A stretch of 47,586 bases of DNA, taken from the NCBI GenBank assembly GCA_035299085.1, contig DATGXG010000040.1, positions 1-47,586 on the forward strand, read 5' to 3'. The notes under the pieces are model-generated. The model did no database searches. It worked only from the letters and a program-made list of their open reading frames with translations, and was not told where the DNA came from. Below, in pieces: positions 24,875 to 33,704 of this stretch (positions within the stretch are counted from its first letter, which is position 1; the number at the start of each line of letters is the position of its first letter). The stretch comes from Bacteroidales bacterium. GTDB taxonomy: Bacteria; Bacteroidota; Bacteroidia; Bacteroidales; UBA10428. The position numbers and the translations under genes are program-made.

Positions 24875-26206
24875 ATGAAAAATAATTACCTTGCCCGAAA
24901 CGCCTGGATCGCAGGATTAGGCGGATTTCTCTTTGGTTTTGATACTGCAGTGATATCAGGTGCTGAAAAAGCAATCCAGGAATTATTTCAACTTACCGGC
25001 TTCTGGCACGGTTTTACTGTTGCTGTCGCACTTATAGGTACCATTATCGGTGCCATTGCTGCCAGCAAGCCTGCTGATCATTTCGGACGTAAAAAAGTAC
25101 TTTCCTTCATAGCTATTCTCTTTTTGTTTTCATCGTTGGGAGCCGCCCTCTCTAACCAGTGGATCAGCATAGTGATCTTCAGGTTCCTTGGAGGACTCGG
25201 AGTAGGTGCGTCATCGGTTATCGGTCCTATGTATATTGCCGAAATTTCACCGGCTGAAAAGCGTGGCAGGCTTGTGGCGTTATTCCAGCTTAATGTGGTA
25301 ACCGGCATCCTCCTTGCTTTCCTTTCAAATTATATTATCGCCATCGTCTCCGATCAGACAAGCTGGCGTTGGATGCTGGGCGTTCAGTCGTTTCCGGCTG
25401 CCATATTTTTCCTCCTGTTATTCCTGATTCCTGAAACTCCAAGGTGGCTGATGATGAAAAAGAACAAAGCCCTTGCCGTTGAAACGCTGGGAAAACTGGG
25501 AGAGAAAAATATCGATGCTCAAATAGCTGCTATCGAAGAGTCCATCACTTCTGAAAAACATATCCGGTCAGAGAAATTGTTTTCCGCGAAACTAAAATTA
25601 CCCCTGTTGCTTGCTTTTCTGATCGCCTTTTTTAACCAGTTTTCAGGTATCAATGCCATTATGTATTATGCACCCAGGATATTTGAAATGGCTGGACTTG
25701 ACCGCACTTCGTCATTATTCCGTTCAGTATCGGTAGGTTTTACAAACCTTGTATTTACACTGATTGCCATGATGATCATTGATAAGATCGGGCGTAAAAA
25801 ACTTCTTCTTACAGGTTCTGTTGGCATGGTGTTTATGCTCCTGCTGGTGTCGCTAGGATTCCTTGTAAAGAGTTTCGGAGGTGCTGCAGTACTGGCGGGA
25901 CTTATCGGTTTCATAGCCTTTTTCGCCGCCTCACAGGGTGCCGTTATATGGGTTTTCATATCCGAAATATTCCCCAATAAAGTAAGAGCTAAAGGACAGT
26001 CGTTCGGAAGTCTTACCCACTGGCTTTTTGCCGCCCTGATTTCATGGGTATTCCCTGTAATTGCTTCGGGAAATCCATTAAATACAGGCTTCGCCTTTAT
26101 ATTTTTCGCCCTGATGATGCTGCTTCAGTTCTTTGTCGTTTATTTCCTGTTCCCTGAAACGAAAGGAAAAGCGCTCGAGCAGATTCAGAACGAATTGGGA
26201 TTGTAG
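24875..26206 (+). CDS. Sugar porter family MFS symporter (XylE/GalP/AraE-like)
   Basis: Inner-membrane protein of 443 residues with 12 predicted helices. Sugar porter signatures are GGFLFGFDTAVISGAE in helix 1, DHFGRKK in loop 2-3, GVGASSVIGPMYIAEISP, PETPRWLM before the central loop, QFSGINAIMYYAPRIF in helix 7, DKIGRKK and the closing PETKGK. Members bring pentoses, hexoses or polyols in with protons. The substrate cannot be read from the sequence. It lies 2.6 kb from the PUL behind mutL and could import the monosaccharides the PUL releases; this link is only positional. It ends 1 bp before the convergent TonB receptor gene. Confidence 0.92.
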   Translation: MKNNYLARNAWIAGLGGFLFGFDTAVISGAEKAIQELFQLTGFWHGFTVAVALIGTIIGAIAASKPADHFGRKKVLSFIAILFLFSSLGAALSNQWISIVIFRFLGGLGVGASSVIGPMYIAEISPAEKRGRLVALFQLNVVTGILLAFLSNYIIAIVSDQTSWRWMLGVQSFPAAIFFLLLFLIPETPRWLMMKKNKALAVETLGKLGEKNIDAQIAAIEESITSEKHIRSEKLFSAKLKLPLLLAFLIAFFNQFSGINAIMYYAPRIFEMAGLDRTSSLFRSVSVGFTNLVFTLIAMMIIDKIGRKKLLLTGSVGMVFMLLLVSLGFLVKSFGGAAVLAGLIGFIAFFAASQGAVIWVFISEIFPNKVRAKGQSFGSLTHWLFAALISWVFPVIASGNPLNTGFAFIFFALMMLLQFFVVYFLFPETKGKALEQIQNELGL

Positions 26207-26207
26207 A

Positions 26208-28319
26208 TCAGCGATCCCCGAGCATCTGGCTGTTCAGCATAATCCTGAACACTAATTCTCTTGAACTTCCCGGAAAGGGATAGAATCCGCCATCATAGGG
26301 CTGTATGAACGGTGGCTTTTCATTCAGTATGTCAAAAACTGCACATGAAATATCTAATCCTTTCACCAGTAAATCATGATAAACGAGTGAAAAATTGATA
26401 AGATAGTCAGGACCAACCGGACTAACCAATGGATTTTCTTCGCTGTCAACATCCGTATATGCGTATTTCTTTCCGATCAGGACTGCGGATGGATTCAAAG
26501 TCATGTGCGGGCCAAGGTTTATGCCTGTATTAAGTGCCAGTTTCTGCCTTGCCAGTGCAAGTGCATCATTGTTGTGACCCGGCACTGCATATAATTCGGG
26601 AATTTTGCGGAAAGCCTGTGTATAATATGAATAGTTAAGGGTTAAATAGCCCTTTGAATGAATAACCTTCCATTCAATTTCCATTCCGTCACTTCCTGAA
26701 TTATCGGTGTTTTTGTACCCCCAGTCGGTTCCCGGATCCCAACCGCCATTATCAAAATACATGATGCTTTTATTAATGGCTATATCAAAAATATTGGCTG
26801 TGATGAACATGCTGTTATTCAACCTGTAACCCATTTCAACTTCGGTGATATACGATTTCTCAGGCCTGATACTGTTTGCTACGTCAATATTGCCAATGGC
26901 GGGTGACCGGAATGCACTGCTGAAAAGAGCCTTAAAATGAAATTTACCAAAAACACCCGTCAGACCTATTCGCGGGGCTGCAGCCCATCCGTATTTACTG
27001 TTATGTTCCGCCCGGATACCGGCTACCATATTAACTTTACCCATTTTCCGGATTCCTTCGGCATACAGGATCAGGTTGTTCAGTCTCAGGTTGCGGCTTG
27101 AATCCGAAAAGAAATAACCTGAATCCTCTATACAGTGACCGTAATCAGAATAATATTCTATACCTGCTACAAGGGTTGTTTTATCATCGGGTAAATAATT
27201 CGACATTAACGAACCTGCCAGCCTGTTGATTCTGAAATTTCTCCAGTAGTCTTTTTCAAAATAAGGCCTGTTGTATTTGTATTTTAATGAGGGAATTATA
27301 TTGAGTTTATTATTGATGTGATAATTGTATTTTATCTCACCCAGCGCACTCCTGAATTCGTTTACCGAAGCTTTATTACCTGTAGCACTGTCTTCAAAAT
27401 AATTATATTGTGTTTTATAATCATCATAAATAAACCGGAAACTGAAAGTGTCATTCGTTGCTGAAAAATTGATCTGCCTTGTGTTAATCTCACTTCCTCC
27501 TTCGGAAAGGTCAATTATATTATCATGATTGCTGATATACTCAATGAAAGGCTGATCACTGCGGTTGGCTTTGCCGATAAATTCATGTGCTGCTATGTCC
27601 CAGCTTCCGATATTGAAACCGGTGCTTACATTTATATTGTCCCTCGCTGTATTATTTCCGCTAATGCCATATGTGCCTGTAACCCTTGTTCCATTCAGAT
27701 CCGATCCTTCATCTGTAATAATATTTATAACACCCAATTCAGCCGTGCCTCCATACATAGTTGATCCGGGCCCGCGTATGATTTCAATCCGTTTAATCTG
27801 GTCCACCGGAAAGTGATTACCGAACGGAATGTTTGCATAGCTTAACTCATTAACCGGTAAACCGTCAATCATCATCAGGATCTTACCTTCATGCACCCAA
27901 TTTCCTCTTAATCCGACCCCGACTACTCCCTGCACATCATAGCCGAAATCAAATCCCGGAACCATCCGCAATACATCAATCAGATCCCTGGCTCCTGAAT
28001 TGGTAATTTCTTCTTTTGTAATAAAGGAAACAATACCGGGAGTTTCACGCGGTGTTAATATCACTTTGGATGCCACACTGGTTTTCAGGTTCAATAATTC
28101 ATCTATTGAAATTCCCATTTTTTCAGCAAGGAACACCAGGTTTTCCATACTTAAATCAAGCAACTGGTCCTTTGTAAGAAGCCGGATTTCTTCTCTTGTC
28201 ATCGTTGCGATTTGTGCACTGTCAAGCGTTTGGGCCGAGACACTGCTTAAGCCCTGAATCAGAATAAATGCAGGTATGCAGAAACCGTATTGAATGAGTG
28301 ATTTTATGCTGTTTTTCAT
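26208..28319 (-). CDS. TonB-dependent outer membrane receptor paired with YfiR
   Basis: Protein of 703 residues. A signal peptide (to VSAQ) is followed by an unusual amphipathic helical stretch, about residues 33-72, with TREEIRLLTKDQLLDL, ENLVFLAEKMGIS and IDELLNL. The plug domain (about 80-215) contains VSFITKEEI, LIDVLRMVPGFDF, VGLRGNW, MMIDGLPVNE and IEIIRGPGSTMYGG, typical of BtuB/FecA/CirA-type receptors rather than SusC. The barrel ends in residues 220-703. The ligand is unknown. It begins 6 bp after the YfiR-family gene stop, so the two form an operon; YfiR-receptor pairs suggest a signalling or uptake role at the envelope. Confidence 0.88.
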   Translation of the reverse strand: MKNSIKSLIQYGFCIPAFILIQGLSSVSAQTLDSAQIATMTREEIRLLTKDQLLDLSMENLVFLAEKMGISIDELLNLKTSVASKVILTPRETPGIVSFITKEEITNSGARDLIDVLRMVPGFDFGYDVQGVVGVGLRGNWVHEGKILMMIDGLPVNELSYANIPFGNHFPVDQIKRIEIIRGPGSTMYGGTAELGVINIITDEGSDLNGTRVTGTYGISGNNTARDNINVSTGFNIGSWDIAAHEFIGKANRSDQPFIEYISNHDNIIDLSEGGSEINTRQINFSATNDTFSFRFIYDDYKTQYNYFEDSATGNKASVNEFRSALGEIKYNYHINNKLNIIPSLKYKYNRPYFEKDYWRNFRINRLAGSLMSNYLPDDKTTLVAGIEYYSDYGHCIEDSGYFFSDSSRNLRLNNLILYAEGIRKMGKVNMVAGIRAEHNSKYGWAAAPRIGLTGVFGKFHFKALFSSAFRSPAIGNIDVANSIRPEKSYITEVEMGYRLNNSMFITANIFDIAINKSIMYFDNGGWDPGTDWGYKNTDNSGSDGMEIEWKVIHSKGYLTLNYSYYTQAFRKIPELYAVPGHNNDALALARQKLALNTGINLGPHMTLNPSAVLIGKKYAYTDVDSEENPLVSPVGPDYLINFSLVYHDLLVKGLDISCAVFDILNEKPPFIQPYDGGFYPFPGSSRELVFRIMLNSQMLGDR

Positions 28320-28325
28320 AGTCTT

Positions 28326-28841
28326 TCAATTTACAACCTTGCCTAAAGAAAACAGGGACGAGAGAACCGTAAGCCCGCAGCTCTCTACATTCGTTTTTGA
28401 TATTTCAAAAGTTAGTTTTCCGTCCTTATTAATAAAATTGATACCGGATCCTTCTTTGCAGCTTCCGTCTTTTTCAGTTATAACCAGGAAATTCTTGTTT
28501 TTTGATAAAGGAACGATTAAGGGTAAATTATCAGTCTTAGAAGCGGTTACATACAGAATGTGACAGTCTTCGATTTCATGTACTGAATTAATTGTGCGGA
28601 TTTCAATCTGGGAATTGCCAACTTTTTTCTTAAGGGCAATATCGGATAACTCAGCTGCCAAAGGGGTTTTTCCTAAGATCAGAATCAGGAAATTTCCTGG
28701 TTTCTGAGGCCAGTCGAGATACCTCGTAAAATTATAAACAAAAATTGATTTCAGCTTTTCCTCCTGGGCATGACATGTGTTACCTGAACCCAAGTATAAT
28801 GCTGCAAAGAGAAACATCCAGCATACCTTTTTCCGGAACAT
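28326..28841 (-). CDS. YfiR family (DUF4154) periplasmic protein
   Basis: Protein of 171 residues with a signal peptide (to CHAQ). The YfiR family pattern is clear: KLKSIFVYNFTRYLDWP at the start of the mature protein, FLILILGKTPLAAELSDI, CHILYVTAS and a closing SLFSLGKVVN. Two Cys pairs expected in Pseudomonas YfiR are only partly seen (CHI, SCK, SCGL). In Pseudomonas YfiR is a periplasmic repressor of the diguanylate cyclase YfiN; no such cyclase is near here. The gene is 6 bp upstream of the TonB receptor and about 100 bp downstream of the nucleotidyltransferase gene. Confidence 0.87.
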   Translation of the reverse strand: MFRKKVCWMFLFAALYLGSGNTCHAQEEKLKSIFVYNFTRYLDWPQKPGNFLILILGKTPLAAELSDIALKKKVGNSQIEIRTINSVHEIEDCHILYVTASKTDNLPLIVPLSKNKNFLVITEKDGSCKEGSGINFINKDGKLTFEISKTNVESCGLTVLSSLFSLGKVVN

Positions 28842-28945
28842 AATATATAACGTTTGAGTGTTTCAAGCGATTACCGGGTTTGGCAGAACAACACTTCAGT
28901 TATGTCTTGCTGAGCGTTTACGCTGAGCTCACGACTTACCTATAA

Positions 28946-29851
28946 CTATGCCCAAAGGTCCATTGGATAAACTCCTTTTTCAACCAGCTTCTGAAGACTG
29001 TTCATCACAAGGGGTTTATCTTCTTTATAGGTAACTCCGAACCATTTTTCATCTGTATGCAGGGCTTTAACTTTTGCATCACCCGAACGAATCACTTCGT
29101 TCATGGCAAAAGGAATATAAAACTCTGCATCGGGCTTTTCAATATTATTTTTCAGGAATTCTGAGAACTGCTTTTTAAGATGAGTGAACATGCTTGGCCT
29201 GAACCCGATAAGATTCATGGAAACAGGTTCCTTCCCGTTAAATGAGACAGCTTTTCCTTCAAGGTCGCCGGTGATCTGGTCGCTGTTCCTTGCTATTTTT
29301 TTATGTTCTGCAATGGTTGTCAGGTACCCGTCATGATCAACATGGCAGACGCCTCTTGATACCGATCCTGATTCCGATAAGGTATTGTCGAGCTGGTATG
29401 ACACAATGCAATATTCCTCAATAGGGCCCTTTTGTTCTGCGGACAGGAATTTACCCATCACTTCATATGAACCGGCGCCATAAAAGTCGTCCGCGTTGAT
29501 CACTGCAAACGGTGTGTTAATGGCATCTGCGGCCATGAGCACAGCATGGCCGGTTCCCCAGGGCTTTACCCTGTTAGCGGGAAGCGCAAAACCAGCCGGC
29601 AGATTACCGAGTTCCTGGTAAACAAATTGAATATCCGCCTTTTTAAAAGCCCGCTTAAGAACAATTTCCCTGAAGTCGTCAACGAATTCACGTCTCACTA
29701 CCATCACGATTTTTTCAAATCCTGCCCTGATGGCGTCGTAAATTGAATATTCAACTATGGTTTCCCCTGACGGACCAAATCGGTCAACTTGTTTCAGACT
29801 TCCATAACGGCTGCCCATCCCGGCAGCCAGGATTAAAAGTGTAGGACGCAT
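28946..29851 (-). CDS. Sugar-phosphate nucleotidyltransferase-like protein
   Basis: Cytoplasmic protein of 301 residues. The N-terminus LLILAAGMGSRYGSLKQVDRFGPSGETIVEYSI is the nucleotide-binding signature of NTP_transferase enzymes (GxGxRxG and the activating Lys region). VKPWGTGHAVLMAAD and the metal-binding Asp region FAVINADDFYG follow. Such enzymes join a nucleoside triphosphate to a sugar 1-phosphate; this branch is often annotated in Bacteroidota as a nucleotidyltransferase of unknown sugar. It lies 8 bp downstream of the HAMP-GAF sensor gene and is probably co-transcribed with it. The exact substrate is not decidable. Confidence 0.87.
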   Translation of the reverse strand: MRPTLLILAAGMGSRYGSLKQVDRFGPSGETIVEYSIYDAIRAGFEKIVMVVRREFVDDFREIVLKRAFKKADIQFVYQELGNLPAGFALPANRVKPWGTGHAVLMAADAINTPFAVINADDFYGAGSYEVMGKFLSAEQKGPIEEYCIVSYQLDNTLSESGSVSRGVCHVDHDGYLTTIAEHKKIARNSDQITGDLEGKAVSFNGKEPVSMNLIGFRPSMFTHLKKQFSEFLKNNIEKPDAEFYIPFAMNEVIRSGDAKVKALHTDEKWFGVTYKEDKPLVMNSLQKLVEKGVYPMDLWA

Positions 29852-29859
29852 CCCTGTTT

Positions 29860-31509
29860 TTATTGAGTAAGTTCTTTAATTCGTTTTCTTAAATCATTCA
29901 CTTCCCGGCTCAATTCTTCTTCACGTCGGGCTGATTGCTCCTGTGTAGCCCTCAGCTCTTCCATATTCTGCCTCATTTCTTCTTCCTGTGAAGACATTTC
30001 CTCGGCCTGTTGCTGCGACTGTTCAAGTAACAGAGCAGTCTGTATCTGGGCTTTGCTTGACGAAATGGTTGCCGCAATGCTCTCACCGATTCGCTCAATG
30101 AATTCAATAACATGAGCCGGGTAATTTTCGAAAGAGGCGATTTCAATCAAACCGTAAATCACATCATTATATACAAGAGGAACAATCAACAGGGCTTTCG
30201 GACTGTCTTCGCCGAGACCTGAAGTGATTTTCATATAGTCATGCGGGATATCAGTAAGATAGATTCTCTCTTTTTCCTGGTAACAACGGCCGACAAGTCC
30301 TTCACCGATTTCAATGCGCTTTGTTATAAATTTCCGGCGGTCAAAAGCATAACTGGCTTTCATTTCAATGAACAAGTCGTTCTTATCGTTGTCATTGACG
30401 ATATAAAGTCCGCCCTGGTTGGAATTCGTGTATTTTACGAGATTGCTTATAATATTATAGGAAAGTTCGCCCAGGTCATTTGTATTGGTACGGAGTATAT
30501 CACTGAATTTAGCAACGCCCTGTGCTGCCCAGTTCCGGTGTTCATCCTCTTCTTTGCGGCGATCTTCTTCATCGGCGGCTTTTTTCAGTTCGTTTCTCAT
30601 TTCAAGCAAAGAATGACCCAATACGTCTTCATCACTCAACGGTTCAAAATGAGAATCAAAGTTGCCCTTACCAATGTCGACAGAAAAGTTGAAAATGTTT
30701 GTCAGGCCTTTTACAAGGTTATTCAGCGCACCGGCCATCTGGCCCAGTTCATCGGTACCTTCTTCAAGCTTGTCTTTGGGAAGAACACCACGGCCCATTG
30801 ACTGCAGTATGTTTTTGGTGCGGTTGATCGGAACCACAAGTGAATTAATAACCAGTACGCCTACAATAATGGCGCCCACAACAAGGATCAAACCCATAAT
30901 GAATATCCAGTTCTGAAACCTGTTGAAAGTAGAAAGCATTTCCTGGCGGCCTTTTTCAACGATGGCATCCTGTGATTTTCTTAACTTGTCAATTTGTTGA
31001 AGAACTCTGTGCGTCAGAACCATAACATCGCCACCTTCTTCAGTCATGGGGGTTACCTCAAATACGATAAAGGTATCATCATATTTTTCAAGTGAATTCA
31101 ACTGGCTCATGATGTACTGATGCTTCGGGAACAACGAATCCACGATCACCGAGTCGATATGATACAATTGCTTTCTGAAATTGACACTATCCCATAACTG
31201 ACTTAACTGTTTAAGGGTATCCATCACCATTTTGTAATCGGTTTCATGGAGGGATTTCAGTTTGAGCTTATCGGGTGTATCCGAAATATGATCAATTGAA
31301 ACCCATGATTTGATGAGCATACGGGAGTCGCTGATCTTCGTGTACAATTCCGAAATATACTCCTGCGAAGGAGTGTACACGTTCATTATGGTTTCATTGA
31401 TATTCCGGCTCTTCTCAAGTGTTTTACTTGTAACCCATGCATTGATGATAACAGCAACGGTTATGATACCAAAACCCAATCCGATTTTGGCAGCGATTTT
31501 TAGTCTCAT
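29860..31509 (-). CDS. HAMP-GAF membrane sensor without output domain
   Basis: Protein of 549 residues. Helix 1 (about 7-28), a periplasmic helical domain of about 165 residues, helix 2 (about 195-222), a HAMP linker with SLVVPINRTKNILQSMGRG, a second helical segment, a GAF domain (about 340-480) with GEGLVGRCYQEKERIYLTDIP and LIVPLVYNDVIYGLIEIASF, and a coiled coil rich in Glu, Gln and Arg to the end. There is no HisKA/HATPase, GGDEF, phosphatase or chemoreceptor tip. Some Bacteroidota signalling proteins share this plan with more C-terminal domains, so it may act through a partner. Neighbours are the nucleotidyltransferase, YfiR and TonB receptor genes in the same direction. Confidence 0.83.
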   Translation of the reverse strand: MRLKIAAKIGLGFGIITVAVIINAWVTSKTLEKSRNINETIMNVYTPSQEYISELYTKISDSRMLIKSWVSIDHISDTPDKLKLKSLHETDYKMVMDTLKQLSQLWDSVNFRKQLYHIDSVIVDSLFPKHQYIMSQLNSLEKYDDTFIVFEVTPMTEEGGDVMVLTHRVLQQIDKLRKSQDAIVEKGRQEMLSTFNRFQNWIFIMGLILVVGAIIVGVLVINSLVVPINRTKNILQSMGRGVLPKDKLEEGTDELGQMAGALNNLVKGLTNIFNFSVDIGKGNFDSHFEPLSDEDVLGHSLLEMRNELKKAADEEDRRKEEDEHRNWAAQGVAKFSDILRTNTNDLGELSYNIISNLVKYTNSNQGGLYIVNDNDKNDLFIEMKASYAFDRRKFITKRIEIGEGLVGRCYQEKERIYLTDIPHDYMKITSGLGEDSPKALLIVPLVYNDVIYGLIEIASFENYPAHVIEFIERIGESIAATISSSKAQIQTALLLEQSQQQAEEMSSQEEEMRQNMEELRATQEQSARREEELSREVNDLRKRIKELTQ

Positions 31510-31600
31510 GGTGATGACTGTTTTTATTTCTTTAAGAAATTTAAAAAAAATAAAAAAATGACTGACCTATTCTCTTACTACTTTTTCAAAAAAAGGTTTG

Positions 31601-32782
31601 TTATTTTTTTAAATACTTGTCGATAGCGCAGGATAATTTTTGCAGTGCCTGCTCAAGGATAACACGGGGACAACCGATATTGATCCTCTGGAACCCCTCT
31701 CCTTCCCTGCCAAATTGGGGTCCATCATTAAAACCAAGCCCGGCCTCGTGAATCATGAACGATTTCAATTTTTCCGGTCCCATCCCTAATCCTTTGCAAT
31801 CAAGCCACACCAGATAGGTGGCCTCAGGCACCATCACTTTGATCAATGGGATGTGCCTTTTTATGTATGCCGAAAGGAAGTCGAGGTTTCCCTGCAAGTA
31901 TTGCATCAGCTGCCGGAGCCAGTCGTCACCGTAATTATAGGCGGCTTCGGTGGCAACATAACCAAAGATATTACCTGCGCCCACGTGCACCAGGTCGAGC
32001 ATTTTCTCATAACGCTCTCTCAGTTCAGGATTTGAAATGACAAGATATGCCGATGAAAGCCCTGCCAGGTTGAACGTTTTGCTGGGCGACATGCAGGTGA
32101 TTGTGTTTGCTGCTATTTCACCGGAAAGCCCGGCAGTGGGAATATGCTTGTAAGCTGGATAAACCAGGTCGGAATGTATTTCATCAGAAATCAGAAGCAC
32201 ATTGTGGCGGATGCAGATTTCGGCCACTTTTTTAAGAGTTTCAGCCGGCCAGACCATTCCTCCGGGGTTATGGGGACTGCACAGAAACATCATCCGGGTA
32301 TTTTTGCCGATCTTACTTTCAAGGTCATCAAAATCCATTTCATACCGGCCGTTTTCAAGGCGGAGCGGATTTTCAACCAGCAGCCTGTTTTGGTTCCTGA
32401 TTACTGAAAAGAAAGGGAAATACACCGGCGGTTGAATGATAATGCCATCGCCCGGGTTGGTGTATGTCATGATCAGCAGACTCAGGGCCGGAACCACACC
32501 CGGGGAAAAGGATATCCATCCCGGCTGGATCTTCCATTGGTGATGGCGCAGGTTCCACTGAACTATGGAATCGAAATAGGAATGCGGAGTAATGCTGTAA
32601 CCGAGAATTTCATGTTCAAGCCTTTTCTGAATCGCCCCGATAACAAAATCAGGTGTCCTGAAATCCATATCAGCCACCCACATCGGAATCACCGAATCAT
32701 TCCGGAATACAACTTTTCGCAGATCATATTTTACACAATCGGTTTGCTCGCGGTTAACGATTTCATCAAAATTATAATGCAT
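31601..32782 (-). CDS. patB: PatB/MalY-type PLP-dependent C-S lyase
   Basis: Cytoplasmic fold-type I PLP enzyme of 393 residues. The N-terminus NREQTDCVKYD and VIPMWVADMDFRTPDFV are the PatB/MalY signature; SPHNPGG, SDEIHSDLVY and the PLP-binding Lys (about K234) in SPSKTFNLAGL are the active-site motifs, and the C-terminus has RINIGCPR with the carboxylate-binding Arg. The group cleaves cystathionine and other S-conjugates to a thiol, pyruvate and ammonia; MalY also represses the maltose system in E. coli. The gene is divergent from rsmA with about 50 bp between the starts. Confidence 0.9.
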   Translation of the reverse strand: MHYNFDEIVNREQTDCVKYDLRKVVFRNDSVIPMWVADMDFRTPDFVIGAIQKRLEHEILGYSITPHSYFDSIVQWNLRHHQWKIQPGWISFSPGVVPALSLLIMTYTNPGDGIIIQPPVYFPFFSVIRNQNRLLVENPLRLENGRYEMDFDDLESKIGKNTRMMFLCSPHNPGGMVWPAETLKKVAEICIRHNVLLISDEIHSDLVYPAYKHIPTAGLSGEIAANTITCMSPSKTFNLAGLSSAYLVISNPELRERYEKMLDLVHVGAGNIFGYVATEAAYNYGDDWLRQLMQYLQGNLDFLSAYIKRHIPLIKVMVPEATYLVWLDCKGLGMGPEKLKSFMIHEAGLGFNDGPQFGREGEGFQRINIGCPRVILEQALQKLSCAIDKYLKK

Positions 32783-32811
32783 ACACTTCGGATTCAGTTC
32801 ACTAATTTAGG

Positions 32812-32820
32812 TATTTTTGT
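32812..32820 (+). promoter_or_regulatory. Predicted -7 element of rsmA
   Basis: TATTTTTGT matches TAnnTTTGY in full. It lies 13 bp upstream of the GTG chosen for rsmA and inside the reading frame of the alternative ATG start (32777), which supports the GTG. The -33 position is not convincing. Confidence 0.45.
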
Positions 32821-32833
32821 ACAAAACCATTGC

Positions 32834-33604
32834 GTGATCCCTGTTAAACCTAAGAAAAGCCTTGGTCAGCACTTTCTGACCGATAAAAACATAGCCCGGA
32901 AAATTATTGCCGGATTAACATGGAACGGCTACAATAATCTGATCGAAATTGGTCCGGGTATGGGAGTGCTCACTGAATTTTTGCTTGAATTGCAAAATAA
33001 AGAAATCCGCTTTCTTGAAATTGACAACGAATCAATTGACTACCTGCAGGGCCGGTTTCCTGGTTCCGCTGATAAAATAATAAGGGCTGATGCACTGAAA
33101 ACCGATCTGAGTTCGATTTACGATGAACCTTTTGCAGTGATCGGCAATTTTCCCTATAACATTTCAAGTCAGCTGTTCTTTAAAATTCTTGAAAATAAAG
33201 ACCTTGTTAAGGAAACCGTTTGCATGATCCAGAAAGAAGTGGCAGTGCGACTGGCGTCACCACCAGGAAGCAGGGATTATGGTATTCTGAGTGTTCTGTT
33301 GCAAGCCTGGTACAACATCGAATACCTGTTTACAGTTCCTCCCCAGGTATTTATCCCTCCTCCCAAAGTGCAGTCGGCTGTAATCAGGCTTACCCGCAAT
33401 CAAAACAACCAGCTCGGTTGCAACGAAGAGTTATTTAAGAAAGTGGTGAAAACGGCGTTTAACCAGCGCCGCAAGACCCTCCGGAATTCAGTTAAAAGTT
33501 TGTTACCCGATGATCCGGGAGATCCTATTCTGCAGAATCGGCCTGAACAACTTGGGGTGGGTGATTTTGTGCGACTTACGTTATTGATAGAAAAGGAAGG
33601 TTAA
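32834..33604 (+). CDS. rsmA: 16S rRNA (adenine1518-N6/adenine1519-N6)-dimethyltransferase
   Basis: Protein of 256 residues from a GTG start. KPKKSLGQHFLTDKNIA opens the protein as in KsgA/RsmA; LIEIGPGMGVLTEFLL is SAM-binding motif I, FLEIDNESIDYL holds the acidic ribose ligand, and NFPYNISSQLFF is the catalytic motif (N-[LF]-PYN). FNQRRKTLRNSVKSL lies in the C-terminal RNA-binding part. The enzyme dimethylates two adjacent adenines near the 3' end of 16S rRNA. The open frame reaches back to 32432 on the plus strand, but everything before 32777 lies antisense to patB and has no family match. An ATG at 32777 is possible but would add residues before the usual start. Confidence 0.95.
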   Translation: MIPVKPKKSLGQHFLTDKNIARKIIAGLTWNGYNNLIEIGPGMGVLTEFLLELQNKEIRFLEIDNESIDYLQGRFPGSADKIIRADALKTDLSSIYDEPFAVIGNFPYNISSQLFFKILENKDLVKETVCMIQKEVAVRLASPPGSRDYGILSVLLQAWYNIEYLFTVPPQVFIPPPKVQSAVIRLTRNQNNQLGCNEELFKKVVKTAFNQRRKTLRNSVKSLLPDDPGDPILQNRPEQLGVGDFVRLTLLIEKEG

Positions 33605-33655
33605 GGATTTCCGGATGTTTTCGGGAATGCATATTAACATATCTCAGAAATTAGG

Positions 33656-33663
33656 TATTTTTG
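33656..33663 (+). promoter_or_regulatory. Predicted -7 element of the DUF3078-mscL unit
   Basis: TATTTTTG matches TAnnTTTG and sits in the same context, TTAGGTATTTTTG, as the rsmA element. It lies 41 bp before the DUF3078 ATG. Confidence 0.45.
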
Positions 33664-33704
33664 ATTACTCGGAAATCACAAGTTACTAACCAAGCTAATC
33701 AACT

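Noticed and set aside
30241..30801. 186-codon plus-strand frame opposite the HAMP-GAF gene
   Set aside because: Shadow frame; its hydrophobic stretches come from reversed codons of the coding strand.
32432..32833. Long upstream extension of the rsmA frame
   Set aside because: It runs antisense to patB, has no RsmA-like residues and contains a promoter element just before the GTG start.
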